NCBI GenBank assembly: GCA_036661035.1
Contig: JAVWZM010000002.1
Location: forward strand, 1 to 62,720
Direction: 5' to 3'
Source of the DNA: JAGPHI01 sp036661035
GTDB lineage: Bacteria; Bacillota; Clostridia; Oscillospirales; Ruminococcaceae
DNA length: 62,720 nucleotides
This document shows positions 34,829-43,515 of the stretch, piece by piece. Position numbers and translations under genes: made by a program. Every line of letters starts with the position of its first letter. Position 1 is the first letter of the stretch. The notes under the pieces were generated by a model. That model was not told the DNA's origin. It made no database searches and saw nothing but the letters and a program-made list of their open reading frames with translations.

Positions 34829-35362
34829 ATGGATATTACTATACGCAAGGGCGAAACAGGCGATATAAACGCTATAGCAAGCTTTTACGATAGCGTAAAC
34901 GACGCTTTAGCCAAGGGCTATAATTATCCGGGCTGGCAAAAAGGCGTATATCCCACTATAAACGAGGCGGAAATCGGCGTAAAAAGCGGCTCGATATTCC
35001 TCGCTTTATATAACGGAGAAATAGCAGGAACCATAATTTTGAACCACGAGGCGGAAAGCGATTACAACAAAATTAAATGGCAAATATCTTGCGATTACAG
35101 CGAAATTTTAATGATGCACACCTTTGCGGTAAGCCCTTTGTATCGGCACTGCGGCATCGGAAAGGCTATTTTTGATTTTGCCGAAGGCTACGCTGTAGAA
35201 AACAAGCTTAAAGCCATTCGCTTTGATGTAAATGAAAACAATCTCCCTGCCATTAAGCTTTACGAAAAATGCGGATATATGCATATGGGTACTATGGATT
35301 TAGGCTATGGCGGCTACGGGCTTAATATGTTTAGGCTGTACGAAAAGCTTATCACGCCATAA
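34829..35362 (+). CDS. GNAT family N-acetyltransferase
   Basis: A 177-aa acetyl-CoA-dependent transferase. Motif A, which binds the coenzyme, is FAVSPLYRHCGIGKAIFDFA near residue 95, followed by FDVNENNLPAIKLYEKCGY near 132. The substrate cannot be told from sequence. The start is the ATG at 34829, seven bases after GGGAG; the open frame extends upstream without a site. It has its own promoter. Confidence 0.9.
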   Translation: MDITIRKGETGDINAIASFYDSVNDALAKGYNYPGWQKGVYPTINEAEIGVKSGSIFLALYNGEIAGTIILNHEAESDYNKIKWQISCDYSEILMMHTFAVSPLYRHCGIGKAIFDFAEGYAVENKLKAIRFDVNENNLPAIKLYEKCGYMHMGTMDLGYGGYGLNMFRLYEKLITP

Positions 35363-35526
35363 GAAAGCGCGTAGCGTCTTTTAAGCTTGCATAAATTTAA
35401 AGGCAGTTTATCATACAGATTAATAAGGCGCATATGTTGCGCCTTATAAAACTTGTGTTACAATATATAAAGAGATATTTTGCAGTGCTTGCAAAATTAT
35501 ATTTAGCGTCCAAAGCGAGGGATTGT

Positions 35527-36456
35527 ATGGGTTATAAGATAAAAGATGGTATTGGCGACAGCATCGCCGTGCCGCAAATAGTATTTGCAAAGCTATCTCA
35601 GCTAGAGGACGACTGGCTGCGAGTGGCGCTTTTTGTGCTGTCTACAGGCAATACAGAGCCGTCGCAGATATCCCGTGAGCTGCGCCTTAAAAGCACAGAG
35701 CGCGCCCGTGAGGCATTGGTTTTTTGGAAGGGCGCAGGGCTTTTGTGCGACGACAGCTCCTCTGCGGCATGCCTTGATAACGTGAATATGGCCAGCGAGC
35801 CTTCGCCGCGTCTTACTACACACGAGGTGACTGCCGCTGCCCAAACCGACAGCAATATATCCGGCCTTGTGCAGGAATGTCAGGCAATAATGGGTGGGGT
35901 AATTACGCAAAACGATACAAACGAGTTTGTGTCGCTATATCTTAACGACGAAATGCCACTTGATATGATTTTACTTGGCGCGGCGCATTTTGTTTCTCTT
36001 GGTAAGCGCAGCGGCAAATACATAGCGCGCGCCTTGCGCTCCTGGCAAGCACAAGGCATAGACAGCGGCGAAGCTGCGGAAAAATATTTACACAGCCTTG
36101 AAACTCGCGTGGCAAACGAAAAACTGGTTGCCGAAGTATTTAAAATGCAAGATGCTAAGTTTACACGCGCTGAAAGTAATATAATTAACGAATGGTTTCT
36201 CGGCTTTGGATATGGCACGGAAATGATAAGCGAGGCGCTTGGATACGCAGGCGAAAACAAAACTGTGCGCTATGTAAATGGCATATTGCGTGCGTGGTAC
36301 TCTAAAGGCTTTAAAACCGTGCGTGATGTACAGGCGCAAAGCGCAATGACAATGCAAAATCTACAGCCGCAAGGCAAAGCGCCTGTGCGGGATATTTTGC
36401 AAAATGCCCTTGGCAAGGTGCCTGTGTATAAGCCGAGAGAGGAAGTGCCAAAATGA
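35527..36456 (+). CDS. DnaD domain protein (replication initiation / primosome)
   Basis: A 309-aa protein with an N-terminal winged-helix-like region (residues 1-80) and two DnaD_2-type repeats: TNEFVSLYLNDEMPLDMILLGAA near residue 130 and NEWFLGFGYGTEMISEAL near 215, each ending in an ARALRSWQAQGI / NGILRAWYSKGF element. DnaD proteins help load the helicase at the origin and at restarted forks. It overlaps the DnaC-like gene by four bases, which supports a shared primosome role. The start is the ATG at 35527 after GAGG; the frame is open further upstream. Confidence 0.9.
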   Translation: MGYKIKDGIGDSIAVPQIVFAKLSQLEDDWLRVALFVLSTGNTEPSQISRELRLKSTERAREALVFWKGAGLLCDDSSSAACLDNVNMASEPSPRLTTHEVTAAAQTDSNISGLVQECQAIMGGVITQNDTNEFVSLYLNDEMPLDMILLGAAHFVSLGKRSGKYIARALRSWQAQGIDSGEAAEKYLHSLETRVANEKLVAEVFKMQDAKFTRAESNIINEWFLGFGYGTEMISEALGYAGENKTVRYVNGILRAWYSKGFKTVRDVQAQSAMTMQNLQPQGKAPVRDILQNALGKVPVYKPREEVPK

Positions 36457-37412
36457 ACAAAAACGAACTGTACAGACGCGCCCTTAGCAATGTTGCCGCA
36501 AAAAGGCAAAGGGCATTAACTTTTTGTGAGGATAAGAAAAGCGAGATTAACGAAAAACTGCCCACACTTAACGCGTTAATGCTAAAGCGAGTGGAAATGG
36601 GCATAAAAATCGCACGTCTTTCCGCTTGCGGCGCAGAAACGCAAGAAGTGAATGAGGCAATATCCGCCCTTGCAAAGCTGGATAGCGAAAAGGCTTTGCT
36701 TTTGCAAAGCGGCGGATATACGAACAGCTCTTTATCTCCGCAATTTTCCTGTAAAATGTGCAATGATACAGGGCGTATAGACGGCGAAATGTGCGAATGT
36801 GTGCATGCCGAGGCGCGGCGCATACGGCAAAACGAGCTAAGCGCCGTATCTCCCCTTGCGCTTTGCAGCTTTAACAGCTTTTCTCTTTTAAAATATCCCG
36901 ACGACAAAGTGGATAATATAAGTGTACGTGAGCATATGGCAGGCATTTTGCAATTTTGTGAGGGCTATGCCAATGATTTTAGCAGAGAAAGCGGAAGCTT
37001 ATACCTTTGCGGCAGCGCAGGGCTTGGCAAAACACATTTGGCACTGTCTATTGCAAACGTTGTGCTGCAAAAGGGCTATGATGTGCTGTATGTAAGCGCA
37101 CAGGCGGTGTTTGACACCATAGAAAAAGAGCATTTTCAAAGCGGCGGCGACACCTTGGCAGGGCTACTTCGCACACAGCTTTTGATTTTGGACGACCTTG
37201 GCACGGAATATCTTACACCATATATAGGCAGCTGCCTATACGACATTATCAACACGAGGTGGAACAGGAAACTGCCCACCATCTACACAAGTAATTTTGT
37301 ACGCACTGACGAGCTTTCAAAACGCTATACCGAAAAAATAGTTTCACGGCTTTTAGGTAGCTGTGAAACACTGCATTTTCTCGGCGATGACATACGGTTA
37401 CTGGAAAAATGA
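36453..37412 (+). CDS. DnaC/DnaI-like helicase loader ATPase
   Basis: A 319-aa AAA ATPase of the DnaC/IstB type. Walker A is CGSAGLGKTHLALS near residue 189 and Walker B is LLILDDLGTE near 247, followed by TIYTSNF. The N-terminal half is a coiled coil, followed by a small cysteine cluster (CKMCNDTG...CECVHAE) seen in many Firmicute loaders. The paired DnaD-like gene and absence of a transposase favour helicase loader over IstB. GAGAGG precedes the overlapping ATG. Confidence 0.92.
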   Translation: MNKNELYRRALSNVAAKRQRALTFCEDKKSEINEKLPTLNALMLKRVEMGIKIARLSACGAETQEVNEAISALAKLDSEKALLLQSGGYTNSSLSPQFSCKMCNDTGRIDGEMCECVHAEARRIRQNELSAVSPLALCSFNSFSLLKYPDDKVDNISVREHMAGILQFCEGYANDFSRESGSLYLCGSAGLGKTHLALSIANVVLQKGYDVLYVSAQAVFDTIEKEHFQSGGDTLAGLLRTQLLILDDLGTEYLTPYIGSCLYDIINTRWNRKLPTIYTSNFVRTDELSKRYTEKIVSRLLGSCETLHFLGDDIRLLEK

Positions 37413-37432
37413 AAAGAAGGTACAATTAATTA

Positions 37433-38800
37433 ATGGAAAGAAAAGAAAACATCATGGGCACAAAGCCCATAAACGGACTATTGATGGGTATGGCATTCCC
37501 CATTATGCTAAGCATGCTTGTGCAGGCACTTTACAATATTGTAGATAGCATTTTTGTTGCTAAAATAGGCGAAGATGCCCTTACAGCCGTAAGCCTTGCG
37601 TTTCCGATACAATCCCTTATGATATCCGTTGCAGTTGGTACTGCCGTGGGTATTAACGCGCTTTTAAGCCGCCGCCTTGGCGAAAAAAAGCACAAAGAGG
37701 CAGAGGCTGTGGCGGATAATGGTATATTTTTATCCGTATTAATGTGGATAGGCTTTGCTATATTCGGCATGGTTTGCAGCGAATGGTTTTTCAGCTCCTT
37801 TACTGATAACGCATATGTAATTAAATCCGGTGCTAATTATCTTAAAATCTGCACTGTGTTTTCCTTTGGGCTTTTTGTGCAAATTACAATGGAGCGCATT
37901 TTGCAGGCAACAGGCAAAACCATATATCAAATGGTATCGCAGCTTACAGGTGCTGTGGTAAATATTATTCTAGATCCAATATTCATTTTTGGGCTTTTCG
38001 GTGTACCTAAAATGGGTGTAGAGGGCGCAGCTATCGCCACTGTAATAGGGCAAATATGCGGCATGCTGCTTTCCCTTGTGATAAACCATTTTAAAAACCA
38101 CGAGGTAAGGCTTACCTTCAAAGGCTTTAGGCCTAATTTGCAAGTTATACAAAATATATACAAGGTTGGTTTTCCGTCTATTATCATGCAGAGCATAGGC
38201 AGCGTAATGGTGTTTGGCATGAACATGATTTTAGTACAGTTTACCGAAACTGCTGTGTCTGTATTTGGCATTTACTTTAAGCTGCAAAGCTTTGTATTTA
38301 TGCCTGTATTCGGCATTACAAACGCAATGGTGCCCATTGTGGCGTATAACTACGGCGCGCGCAGCAAGGCGCGCATACAGCAAGCTATGCGCATGGCAAT
38401 TGTAATGGTTACTGTGGTTATGACCATTGGCACTATAGTGTTTCAGATTATGCCTGTGCAGCTGCTCTCTATGTTTAACCCAACTGCGGCGTTACTGGAA
38501 ATCGGCGTACCTGCCCTGCGCATTATCTCCATTAGCTTTGTTTTGTCGGGCATTGCCATTGTGCTTTCTTGCCTATTTCAAGCACTTGGAAACGGTTTTT
38601 TAAGCCTTACCATGAGCGTGGTACGTCAGCTTGTATTTATACTACCCTGCGCATGGCTGCTTGCTACCTTTGTGGGCAGAGATGCTGTATGGTTCAGCTT
38701 TGTTTTAGCGGAAATAGTTTCCGTAATAATGGCAATATTCTTTTATCGAAATTTGTACAATTCCAAAATTAAGCATATTGATAACGTGAATTTAGATTAA
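37433..38800 (+). CDS. MATE family efflux transporter
   Basis: A 455-aa protein with about 12 membrane helices and the MATE pattern PIMLSMLVQALYNIVDSIFV near residue 20, repeated in the second half (VGFPSIIMQSIGSVMVFGM). It exports cationic compounds using a sodium or proton gradient; substrate unknown. The ATG at 37433 has AAGG about 13 bases before it; the ATG at 37454 is an alternative. It converges on a tetR gene but the two are separated by a terminator. Confidence 0.92.
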   Translation: MERKENIMGTKPINGLLMGMAFPIMLSMLVQALYNIVDSIFVAKIGEDALTAVSLAFPIQSLMISVAVGTAVGINALLSRRLGEKKHKEAEAVADNGIFLSVLMWIGFAIFGMVCSEWFFSSFTDNAYVIKSGANYLKICTVFSFGLFVQITMERILQATGKTIYQMVSQLTGAVVNIILDPIFIFGLFGVPKMGVEGAAIATVIGQICGMLLSLVINHFKNHEVRLTFKGFRPNLQVIQNIYKVGFPSIIMQSIGSVMVFGMNMILVQFTETAVSVFGIYFKLQSFVFMPVFGITNAMVPIVAYNYGARSKARIQQAMRMAIVMVTVVMTIGTIVFQIMPVQLLSMFNPTAALLEIGVPALRIISISFVLSGIAIVLSCLFQALGNGFLSLTMSVVRQLVFILPCAWLLATFVGRDAVWFSFVLAEIVSVIMAIFFYRNLYNSKIKHIDNVNLD

Positions 38801-38832
38801 GCACTAATTAAAACGTCTTACAAAAACGCGAT

Positions 38833-38872
38833 AAACCGGCTAAGGCAAACTATTTTGCCCTTAGCCGGTTTT
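38833..38872 (+). terminator. Terminator after the MATE gene
   Basis: AAACCGGCTAAGGCAAA pairs with its complement across a four-base loop, with one unpaired base in the stem, and is followed by T-rich sequence. Confidence 0.8.
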
Positions 38873-38982
38873 ACTTTACGATTAAATAAATTTATGATTA
38901 ACAATAGCATTTTTACGGAAATAATGCGCGGCAATGACAGTTCAAAAAACTGTGCTGTGATAACGTGTCAAAATACGATAAA

Positions 38983-39597
38983 TTATAAATATTTTGCGGT
39001 AGCATACGCCTGTAAAAAGTTTTGCAAATGGGAATATATAAGGCGTTTTAGCCTTTCTCTTGTTTTATCGTCCGGCTCGCCAAAGGCATAGCTGCGTTCA
39101 TAGCAGAAAAATATAGGAGTGTAAAAACAAAAGGCAAGATACGCGCTTGAGTTTTCGTTTATAAAGCCAAGCTCCATAAGCTTTTCCATAAGCTCTGCCG
39201 CATATTGCACGGGCATGTCGAACATCCATTTATGATATAAATCGCGCAAGCTGTCGTTACAGCCCTGTTCAAGGCGCATAATGCGTATGAAACGGTTGTT
39301 AAAATCGTCTGTTAAATAGCTTTCCACAAACAAATCGCATATGGCAAAAAAGGTATCGCGGGTAATCTGTGAGGGGTTTGCTATCTTTGCGTTAAGCTGC
39401 GTCAGCACTTCCTCTGCGTTTTGGCAAAAGCGCTCTTGCATGGCGTCCAGTATTGCCTGTTTGTTTTTAAAATAATAATATACGGTGCTTTCTTTTACAT
39501 TGTTTGCATAGCAAATATCACGTATAGATGTAGCGGTGTACCCTTTTTCCGAGAACAAGTGCAATGCCGTAATAAAAAGCTTTTCTTTTGTATCCAT
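38983..39597 (-). CDS. TetR family transcriptional regulator
   Basis: A 204-aa repressor with the usual N-terminal helix-turn-helix (YTATSIRDICYANNVKEST then VYYYFKNKQ, residues 20-50) and a ligand-binding helical C-terminus whose effector is unknown. Its promoter carries a palindromic operator directly after the -10 box, so it probably represses itself. The convergent MATE pump is a natural candidate target, but no copy of the palindrome is seen near the MATE start. GGGAG lies before the ATG. Confidence 0.9.
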   Translation of the reverse strand: MDTKEKLFITALHLFSEKGYTATSIRDICYANNVKESTVYYYFKNKQAILDAMQERFCQNAEEVLTQLNAKIANPSQITRDTFFAICDLFVESYLTDDFNNRFIRIMRLEQGCNDSLRDLYHKWMFDMPVQYAAELMEKLMELGFINENSSAYLAFCFYTPIFFCYERSYAFGEPDDKTRERLKRLIYSHLQNFLQAYATAKYL

Positions 39598-39627
39598 TTT
39601 ACATTACTCCCTGCTATTACTATTTAT

Positions 39628-39641
39628 TTAACATACGTTAA
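39628..39641. promoter_or_regulatory. Palindromic operator of the TetR regulator
   Basis: TTAACATACGTTAA has perfect five-base arms (TTAAC and GTTAA) around four bases. It lies four bases downstream of the -10 box of the tetR promoter, a typical place for autorepression. Confidence 0.55.
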
Positions 39642-39645
39642 GCCC

Positions 39646-39674
39646 AGTATAATCACAAAGTAAATAATTGTCAA
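39646..39674 (-). promoter_or_regulatory. Sigma-A promoter of tetR
   Basis: On the minus strand TTGACA (39674-39669) and TATACT (39651-39646) are separated by 17 bases. Confidence 0.8.
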
Positions 39675-39692
39675 CTAATTATTATGAAACAA

Positions 39693-39736
39693 AAAAAGCT
39701 TTATAATGCCTTAAATAAGCGATTATAAAGCTTTTT
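39693..39736 (-). terminator. Terminator of prfB
   Basis: AAAAAGCTTTATAAT and its complement ATTATAAAGCTTTTT form a 15-bp stem with a T-run in both directions. It ends the prfB transcript before the tetR promoter. Confidence 0.75.
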
Positions 39737-39851
39737 GATGTTTTTTAATTGAAAAGCTCATCATGTATACATGATATTGCACACACAGAGCGAAAGCTGT
39801 TTTTCAAAACAATTCGAGCCTATGCACAAACGCAAAAACGATGATGCGATA

Positions 39852-40964
39852 CTATATTTCTCCCTTGCTTGCGCTTTTAAGATAGGCGTTTATAAAGCCG
39901 TCTATATCGCCGTCCATTACAGCGTCTACATTTCCATTTTCAAAATTGGTGCGGTGGTCTTTTACAAGGGTATATGGCATAAACACGTAGCTGCGTATTT
40001 GGCTGCCCCATGCTATTTCTTTTTGCACGCCCTTTATGTCTGTAATTTTGTCTAAATGCTCTCGCTCTTTTATCTGATACAGCTTAGATGCAAGCATTTT
40101 CATACACATATCGCGGTTTTGAAACTGGCTACGCTCGTTTTGGCAGCTTACCACAATGCCTGTAGGCAAATGTATCAGCCTTACTGCGCTGCTTGTCTTG
40201 TTGATATGCTGCCCACCTGCACCGGAGGAACGGAAAACCTCCATTTTGATATCCTCAGGGCGGATATCCACATTAATAGCATCGTCTATTTCAGGCATTA
40301 CCTCAAGGGACGCAAAGCTTGTGTGGCGGCGGCCTGAGGAATCGAAAGGCGAAATGCGTACTAAGCGATGCACGCCGTTTTCGCTACGCAAAAACCCGTA
40401 TGCATTATGCCCTTCTACAAGTATAGACACGCTTTTAATGCCTGCCTCATCGCCGTCGAGATAATCCAGCACTTTTACATTAAAACCATGGCGTGCAGAA
40501 AAGCGCGTATACATGCGATAAAGCATCTCTACCCAGTCCTGCGCCTCTGTGCCACCTGCACCTGCATGAAATGTGAGAATGGCATTGTTGTGGTCGTATT
40601 CGCCACGCAGCAAGGTGACAAGGCGCAGCTCATTAGCCGTCTTTTCTACATTGACAACACATTCCTCTGCCTCGGCCAATAGCTCTGTGCCATCGTCCTC
40701 CTCGCACATTTCTATCATGGTTTCGGCGTCTGCATAAGCAGATTTAAGGCTTTCGTATTCTTCAATCTTATCTTTAATTGCGCCCATTTCCGCAAAAAGC
40801 ACGCCGGAATTTGCCGCGTCGTTATAAAACTCCGGTGACGCGCTTGTAAGTTCCAACTCCTCAAGGCGTTTCTTACTGTTTTCTATTGCAAGTGCATCTG
40901 CCAAATCAAGCACCTCAGGGTGCATATCCTGCAAACGTCTCTTTATTTCGTCTATAATTAACAT
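39852..40964 (-). CDS. prfB: Peptide chain release factor 2
   Basis: Recognises UGA and UAA stop codons and triggers peptide release. The 370-aa protein has the codon-reading tripeptide SPF in RISPFDSSGRR near residue 205 and the catalytic GGQ in SGAGGQHINKTSSAV near 250. The frame is continuous from the ATG at 40964 (GAGG five bases before). The internal UGA and +1 frameshift that regulate most bacterial prfB genes are absent; the expected region around codon 25 reads straight through. The stop is TAG, which is read by RF1 rather than RF2. Confidence 0.95.
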   Translation of the reverse strand: MLIIDEIKRRLQDMHPEVLDLADALAIENSKKRLEELELTSASPEFYNDAANSGVLFAEMGAIKDKIEEYESLKSAYADAETMIEMCEEDDGTELLAEAEECVVNVEKTANELRLVTLLRGEYDHNNAILTFHAGAGGTEAQDWVEMLYRMYTRFSARHGFNVKVLDYLDGDEAGIKSVSILVEGHNAYGFLRSENGVHRLVRISPFDSSGRRHTSFASLEVMPEIDDAINVDIRPEDIKMEVFRSSGAGGQHINKTSSAVRLIHLPTGIVVSCQNERSQFQNRDMCMKMLASKLYQIKEREHLDKITDIKGVQKEIAWGSQIRSYVFMPYTLVKDHRTNFENGNVDAVMDGDIDGFINAYLKSASKGEI

Positions 40965-41125
40965 TTATACCTCACAACTTGAAATAATTCATAATTTTGT
41001 CTTATTTATATATTATAATTGAGTAATGCAATATTGTAAAGATAAGAGTTTTGCATAAAGCTTTGCTTTTTTCTTCTATTTAGTTTAAAATAAGACTTGT
41101 CGATGCTTTATAAGTATTTTTATTG

Positions 41126-41194
41126 AAACCGTTTTGCAAAATAGGTTTACACCTGAATGTGCAATAACACGCACATTAGGATAAGCTTTTTAAT
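41126..41194 (+). repeat. Mosaic hairpin repeat R1, copy 3 (modules C and B)
   Basis: Module C is AAACC...GGTTT with GTTTTGCAAAATA inside (41126-41148). Module B is a hairpin at 41156-41177 (AATGTGC...GCACATT) followed by AGGATAAGC. Module A is absent. It lies in the divergent gap between prfB and the RING-type gene, a 277-base stretch in which I see no other gene. Confidence 0.75.
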
Positions 41195-41241
41195 AATGGT
41201 AATATAATATCGGCAAAAGAAATTGTCATGGAGGAACATTA

Positions 41242-42150
41242 ATGTTCAATTTCAAGGGCTGCAATTGCAGCGTATGTGGGAAACCACTTTCAGAAACAGA
41301 TGATATAGTAGTATGCCCCGAATGTGGCGCACCGTATCACAGAGCATGCTATGCCGAAACAGGCGTATGCGTACATGAGGACAAGCACGCCCATGGTTTT
41401 GAATATGCAAGGCCAAACGCCGATAAACAAAGCGTACTTGTATGCAGTGGCTGCAACACCAAAAACAGTTCCGATAATATTTTTTGCGAAAATTGCGGCC
41501 AGCCGCTACACGCCGGCAAAGAGCCTATGCAGCAAAACATTGTACCGGATTCCCCTCCGGCCTATCTTGGCATGCCCGTGATAAACCCCACCGAAGAAAT
41601 AGACGGCGTACCTGCGGGCGACTGGAGTCAGTATATTGGCAGTTCTGCGCCGTATTATCTATACCAGTTTAAACACATGGATATGCTAAAGCGCAAAACT
41701 AGTATTTGCTGGAGTGCTGTTTTGTTTGGCCCTTTATATTTCTTTTATCGCAAAATGTGGGCTTGGGGCACAGCAACCGCATTGGCAATGATTGCGCTTA
41801 ACGTACCTAGCTTTTTATACTTAATGCAAAAAGCAGGTGTTACATTTACACTTGGCATCAGCGCAGAATTTCTCGTTGGCGCAAGCTATTTTGCTTCTAT
41901 ACTTGCATCTGTTTTAAGCATAGGCTGCGGCATTTTCGCCATATATTTATACCGAAAACAGGCAGGTAAAAAGCTGCGTGCCTTGCGCGCGCGCATCACA
42001 AATTCCGAGGCATACCACACTGCTCTTACGCGTAAATCCGGCCCCAGTGTGCTTGGCGTTGTGCTATCACTGGTGGTACTGACACTTATGTCTTATGCTT
42101 TGGTGAATATTATTGGATACGAAACCATTAGTGCCATGATGCTTTTATAG
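41242..42150 (+). CDS. RING-like and zinc-ribbon membrane protein (Prok-RING / DUF2628 type)
   Basis: A 302-aa protein. The N-terminus is a RING/PHD-like zinc domain (CSVCGKPL, CPECGAPYHRACY, residues 9-37), then a second zinc ribbon (CSGCNTKN, FCENCGQPL, residues 73-93). After a proline-rich linker come helices at about residues 155-175, 190-210, 220-240 and 275-295, resembling DUF2628. The role is unknown; this architecture is frequent in Clostridia. GGAGG lies seven bases before the ATG. The stop is TAG. Confidence 0.8.
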   Translation: MFNFKGCNCSVCGKPLSETDDIVVCPECGAPYHRACYAETGVCVHEDKHAHGFEYARPNADKQSVLVCSGCNTKNSSDNIFCENCGQPLHAGKEPMQQNIVPDSPPAYLGMPVINPTEEIDGVPAGDWSQYIGSSAPYYLYQFKHMDMLKRKTSICWSAVLFGPLYFFYRKMWAWGTATALAMIALNVPSFLYLMQKAGVTFTLGISAEFLVGASYFASILASVLSIGCGIFAIYLYRKQAGKKLRALRARITNSEAYHTALTRKSGPSVLGVVLSLVVLTLMSYALVNIIGYETISAMMLL

Positions 42151-42246
42151 CAACTTAGCTTATTATTGCCCTTGTACTCAAGCCTTTTGTCAAATTGCAT
42201 ACAGCAAAGGCGAGAACTTTAGCAATCAAAAGCAAAATTGCTGTAT
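42150..42246 (+). repeat. Structured repeat R2, copy 1 (upstream of galU)
   Basis: Contains GCATACAGCAAAGGCGA and ends with AAAATTGCTGTAT, so that TACAGCAA pairs with TTGCTGTA. The part before it (CTTATTATTGCCCTTGTA, CCTTTTGTCAAATTGC) matches copy 3 beyond galU almost base for base. Confidence 0.8.
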
Positions 42247-42282
42247 AAGGCATTTGCAAATATTATTGGTATATCATATTAT

Positions 42283-42318
42283 AATTACGCTATGTGCAAT
42301 AATGCCCATAGCGTAATT
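42283..42318 (+). promoter_or_regulatory. Stable hairpin in the galU leader
   Basis: A perfect 12-bp stem, AATTACGCTATG and its complement, with a 12-base loop. It lies 42 bases before the galU start and overlaps a TATAAT at 42280-42285. It may be an mRNA leader structure; there is no U-run, so it is not a normal terminator. Confidence 0.4.
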
Positions 42319-42359
42319 GCTAGTTACAACAATTATAAACTTTCAAAGGAGCTGTAGAC

Positions 42360-43232
42360 TTGAACAAAATTCGTAAAGCCGTTATCCCGGCAGCCGGGCT
42401 TGGCACAAGGGTTTTGCCCGCCACTAAAGCTATGCCTAAGGAGATGCTGCCCATAGTAGACAAGCCTGCGATACAATATATTGTAGAGGAAGCCGTAAAT
42501 GCAGGCATTGAAGAAATATTAATTATCACCGGACGAAACAAAGCTATAATTGAAGACCATTTCGACCGTGCTCCGGAGCTTGAGAACGCGCTTTCAAAGC
42601 CCGGCAAGGAAAAACAGCTTGAAGAAAGCCTTGGCATAGCTAACCTTGCAGACATTTTCTTTTTGCGTCAAAAAGAAACAAAAGGGCTTGGGCATGCTAT
42701 ATTAAAGGCGCGTGCTTTTACGGCAGACGAGCCTTTTGTTGTATTGTATGGTGACGATGTGATTATGGGCAAGGACCCTGTTGCCGCGCAGCTTTGCCGC
42801 GCATACGAAAAATACGGCAAATGTGCCGTTGGCATAAAGGAAGTATCGCGTGAAGATATTACAAAATATTCCTCTATGCAGCTTACGCATCTTTCCGATA
42901 ATTGCTATAACATTACCGACATGATAGAAAAGCCGGCGCCCGGCGCGGAATTTAGCCTGTTTTCCATATTAGGTCGCTGCTTACTTACACCGGAAATATA
43001 CACAATTCTCGAAAATACCAAGCCCGGTGCAGGCGGAGAAATTCAATTGACAGATGCTATGGCTGTGCTGGCAAGGCAAAATGGCATGACCGGTGTGGAT
43101 TTTACAGGCATACGCTACGACATGGGAAATAAAATGGGCGTGATGAAAGCGCAAGTGGAAACCGCGCTTTTACACAGCGAAATAGGTGCTGAATTTAAAG
43201 CTTATTTAAAAGAGCTTATCAAAACTCTATAA
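42360..43232 (+). CDS. galU: UTP--glucose-1-phosphate uridylyltransferase
   Basis: Makes UDP-glucose for the Leloir pathway and for cell-surface glycans. The 290-aa protein has the nucleotide-binding signature GLGTRVLPATKAMPKEMLPI near residue 14, VEEAVNAGIEEILIITGRNK near 42 and the catalytic region LGHAILKARAF. The start is TTG at 42360, eight bases after AAAGGAG. It is bracketed on both sides by copies of repeat R2, and a strong terminator follows the second set. Confidence 0.95.
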   Translation: MNKIRKAVIPAAGLGTRVLPATKAMPKEMLPIVDKPAIQYIVEEAVNAGIEEILIITGRNKAIIEDHFDRAPELENALSKPGKEKQLEESLGIANLADIFFLRQKETKGLGHAILKARAFTADEPFVVLYGDDVIMGKDPVAAQLCRAYEKYGKCAVGIKEVSREDITKYSSMQLTHLSDNCYNITDMIEKPAPGAEFSLFSILGRCLLTPEIYTILENTKPGAGGEIQLTDAMAVLARQNGMTGVDFTGIRYDMGNKMGVMKAQVETALLHSEIGAEFKAYLKELIKTL

Positions 43233-43261
43233 TCAGATTGCATATTTAAAATAGCCTATCA

Positions 43262-43333
43262 AAACTTTGTGAGCAAATTGCATACAGCAAAGACGAGGGT
43301 TTAGTAAGATAATCAAACGTAAAATTGCTGTAT
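43262..43333 (+). repeat. Structured repeat R2, copy 2 (partial, downstream of galU)
   Basis: The core GCAAATTGCATACAGCAAAG to AAAATTGCTGTAT is complete, but the 5' part is replaced by CCTATCAAAACTTTGTGA, which resembles the last codons of galU and the bases after its stop (CTTATCAAAACTC). This suggests that the unit was duplicated together with the gene end. Confidence 0.75.
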
Positions 43334-43334
43334 C

Positions 43335-43433
43335 GCAACTTGACTTATTATTGTCTTTGTATACAACCTTTTGTCAAATTGCATACAGCAAAGACGAAGC
43401 TTTGAGTAGGACAAGCAAACGTAAAATTGCTGT
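43335..43433 (+). repeat. Structured repeat R2, copy 3 (downstream of galU)
   Basis: A full unit: GCAACTTGACTTATTATTG, TCTTTG, CCTTTTGTCAAATTGC, TACAGCAAAGACGA and AAAATTGCTGTA. TCTTTG could pair with CAAAGA inside the unit. It directly adjoins copy 2, so the two form a tandem. Confidence 0.8.
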
Positions 43434-43439
43434 AAAATA

Positions 43440-43498
43440 AACCGCCACTTAAAAACAGGCTTTAAACTAAAGCTGATTTTAAGTGGCGGTTGTTTTTT
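43440..43498 (+). terminator. Terminator of the galU transcript
   Basis: AACCGCCACTTAAAA pairs with TTTTAAGTGGCGGTT and is followed by GTTTTTT. The galU mRNA therefore probably includes R2 copies 2 and 3 in its 3' untranslated part. Confidence 0.85.
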
Positions 43499-43515
43499 GC
43501 CTTAATTGTATATTG

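Noticed and set aside
36453..37412. IstB transposition helper
   Set aside because: It is paired with a DnaD-like gene by a four-base overlap and no IstA transposase is nearby, so a helicase loader is more likely.
43262..43433. CRISPR-like array downstream of galU
   Set aside because: Only two long units are in tandem, of unequal length, without regular short repeats and unique spacers; no cas genes are present.
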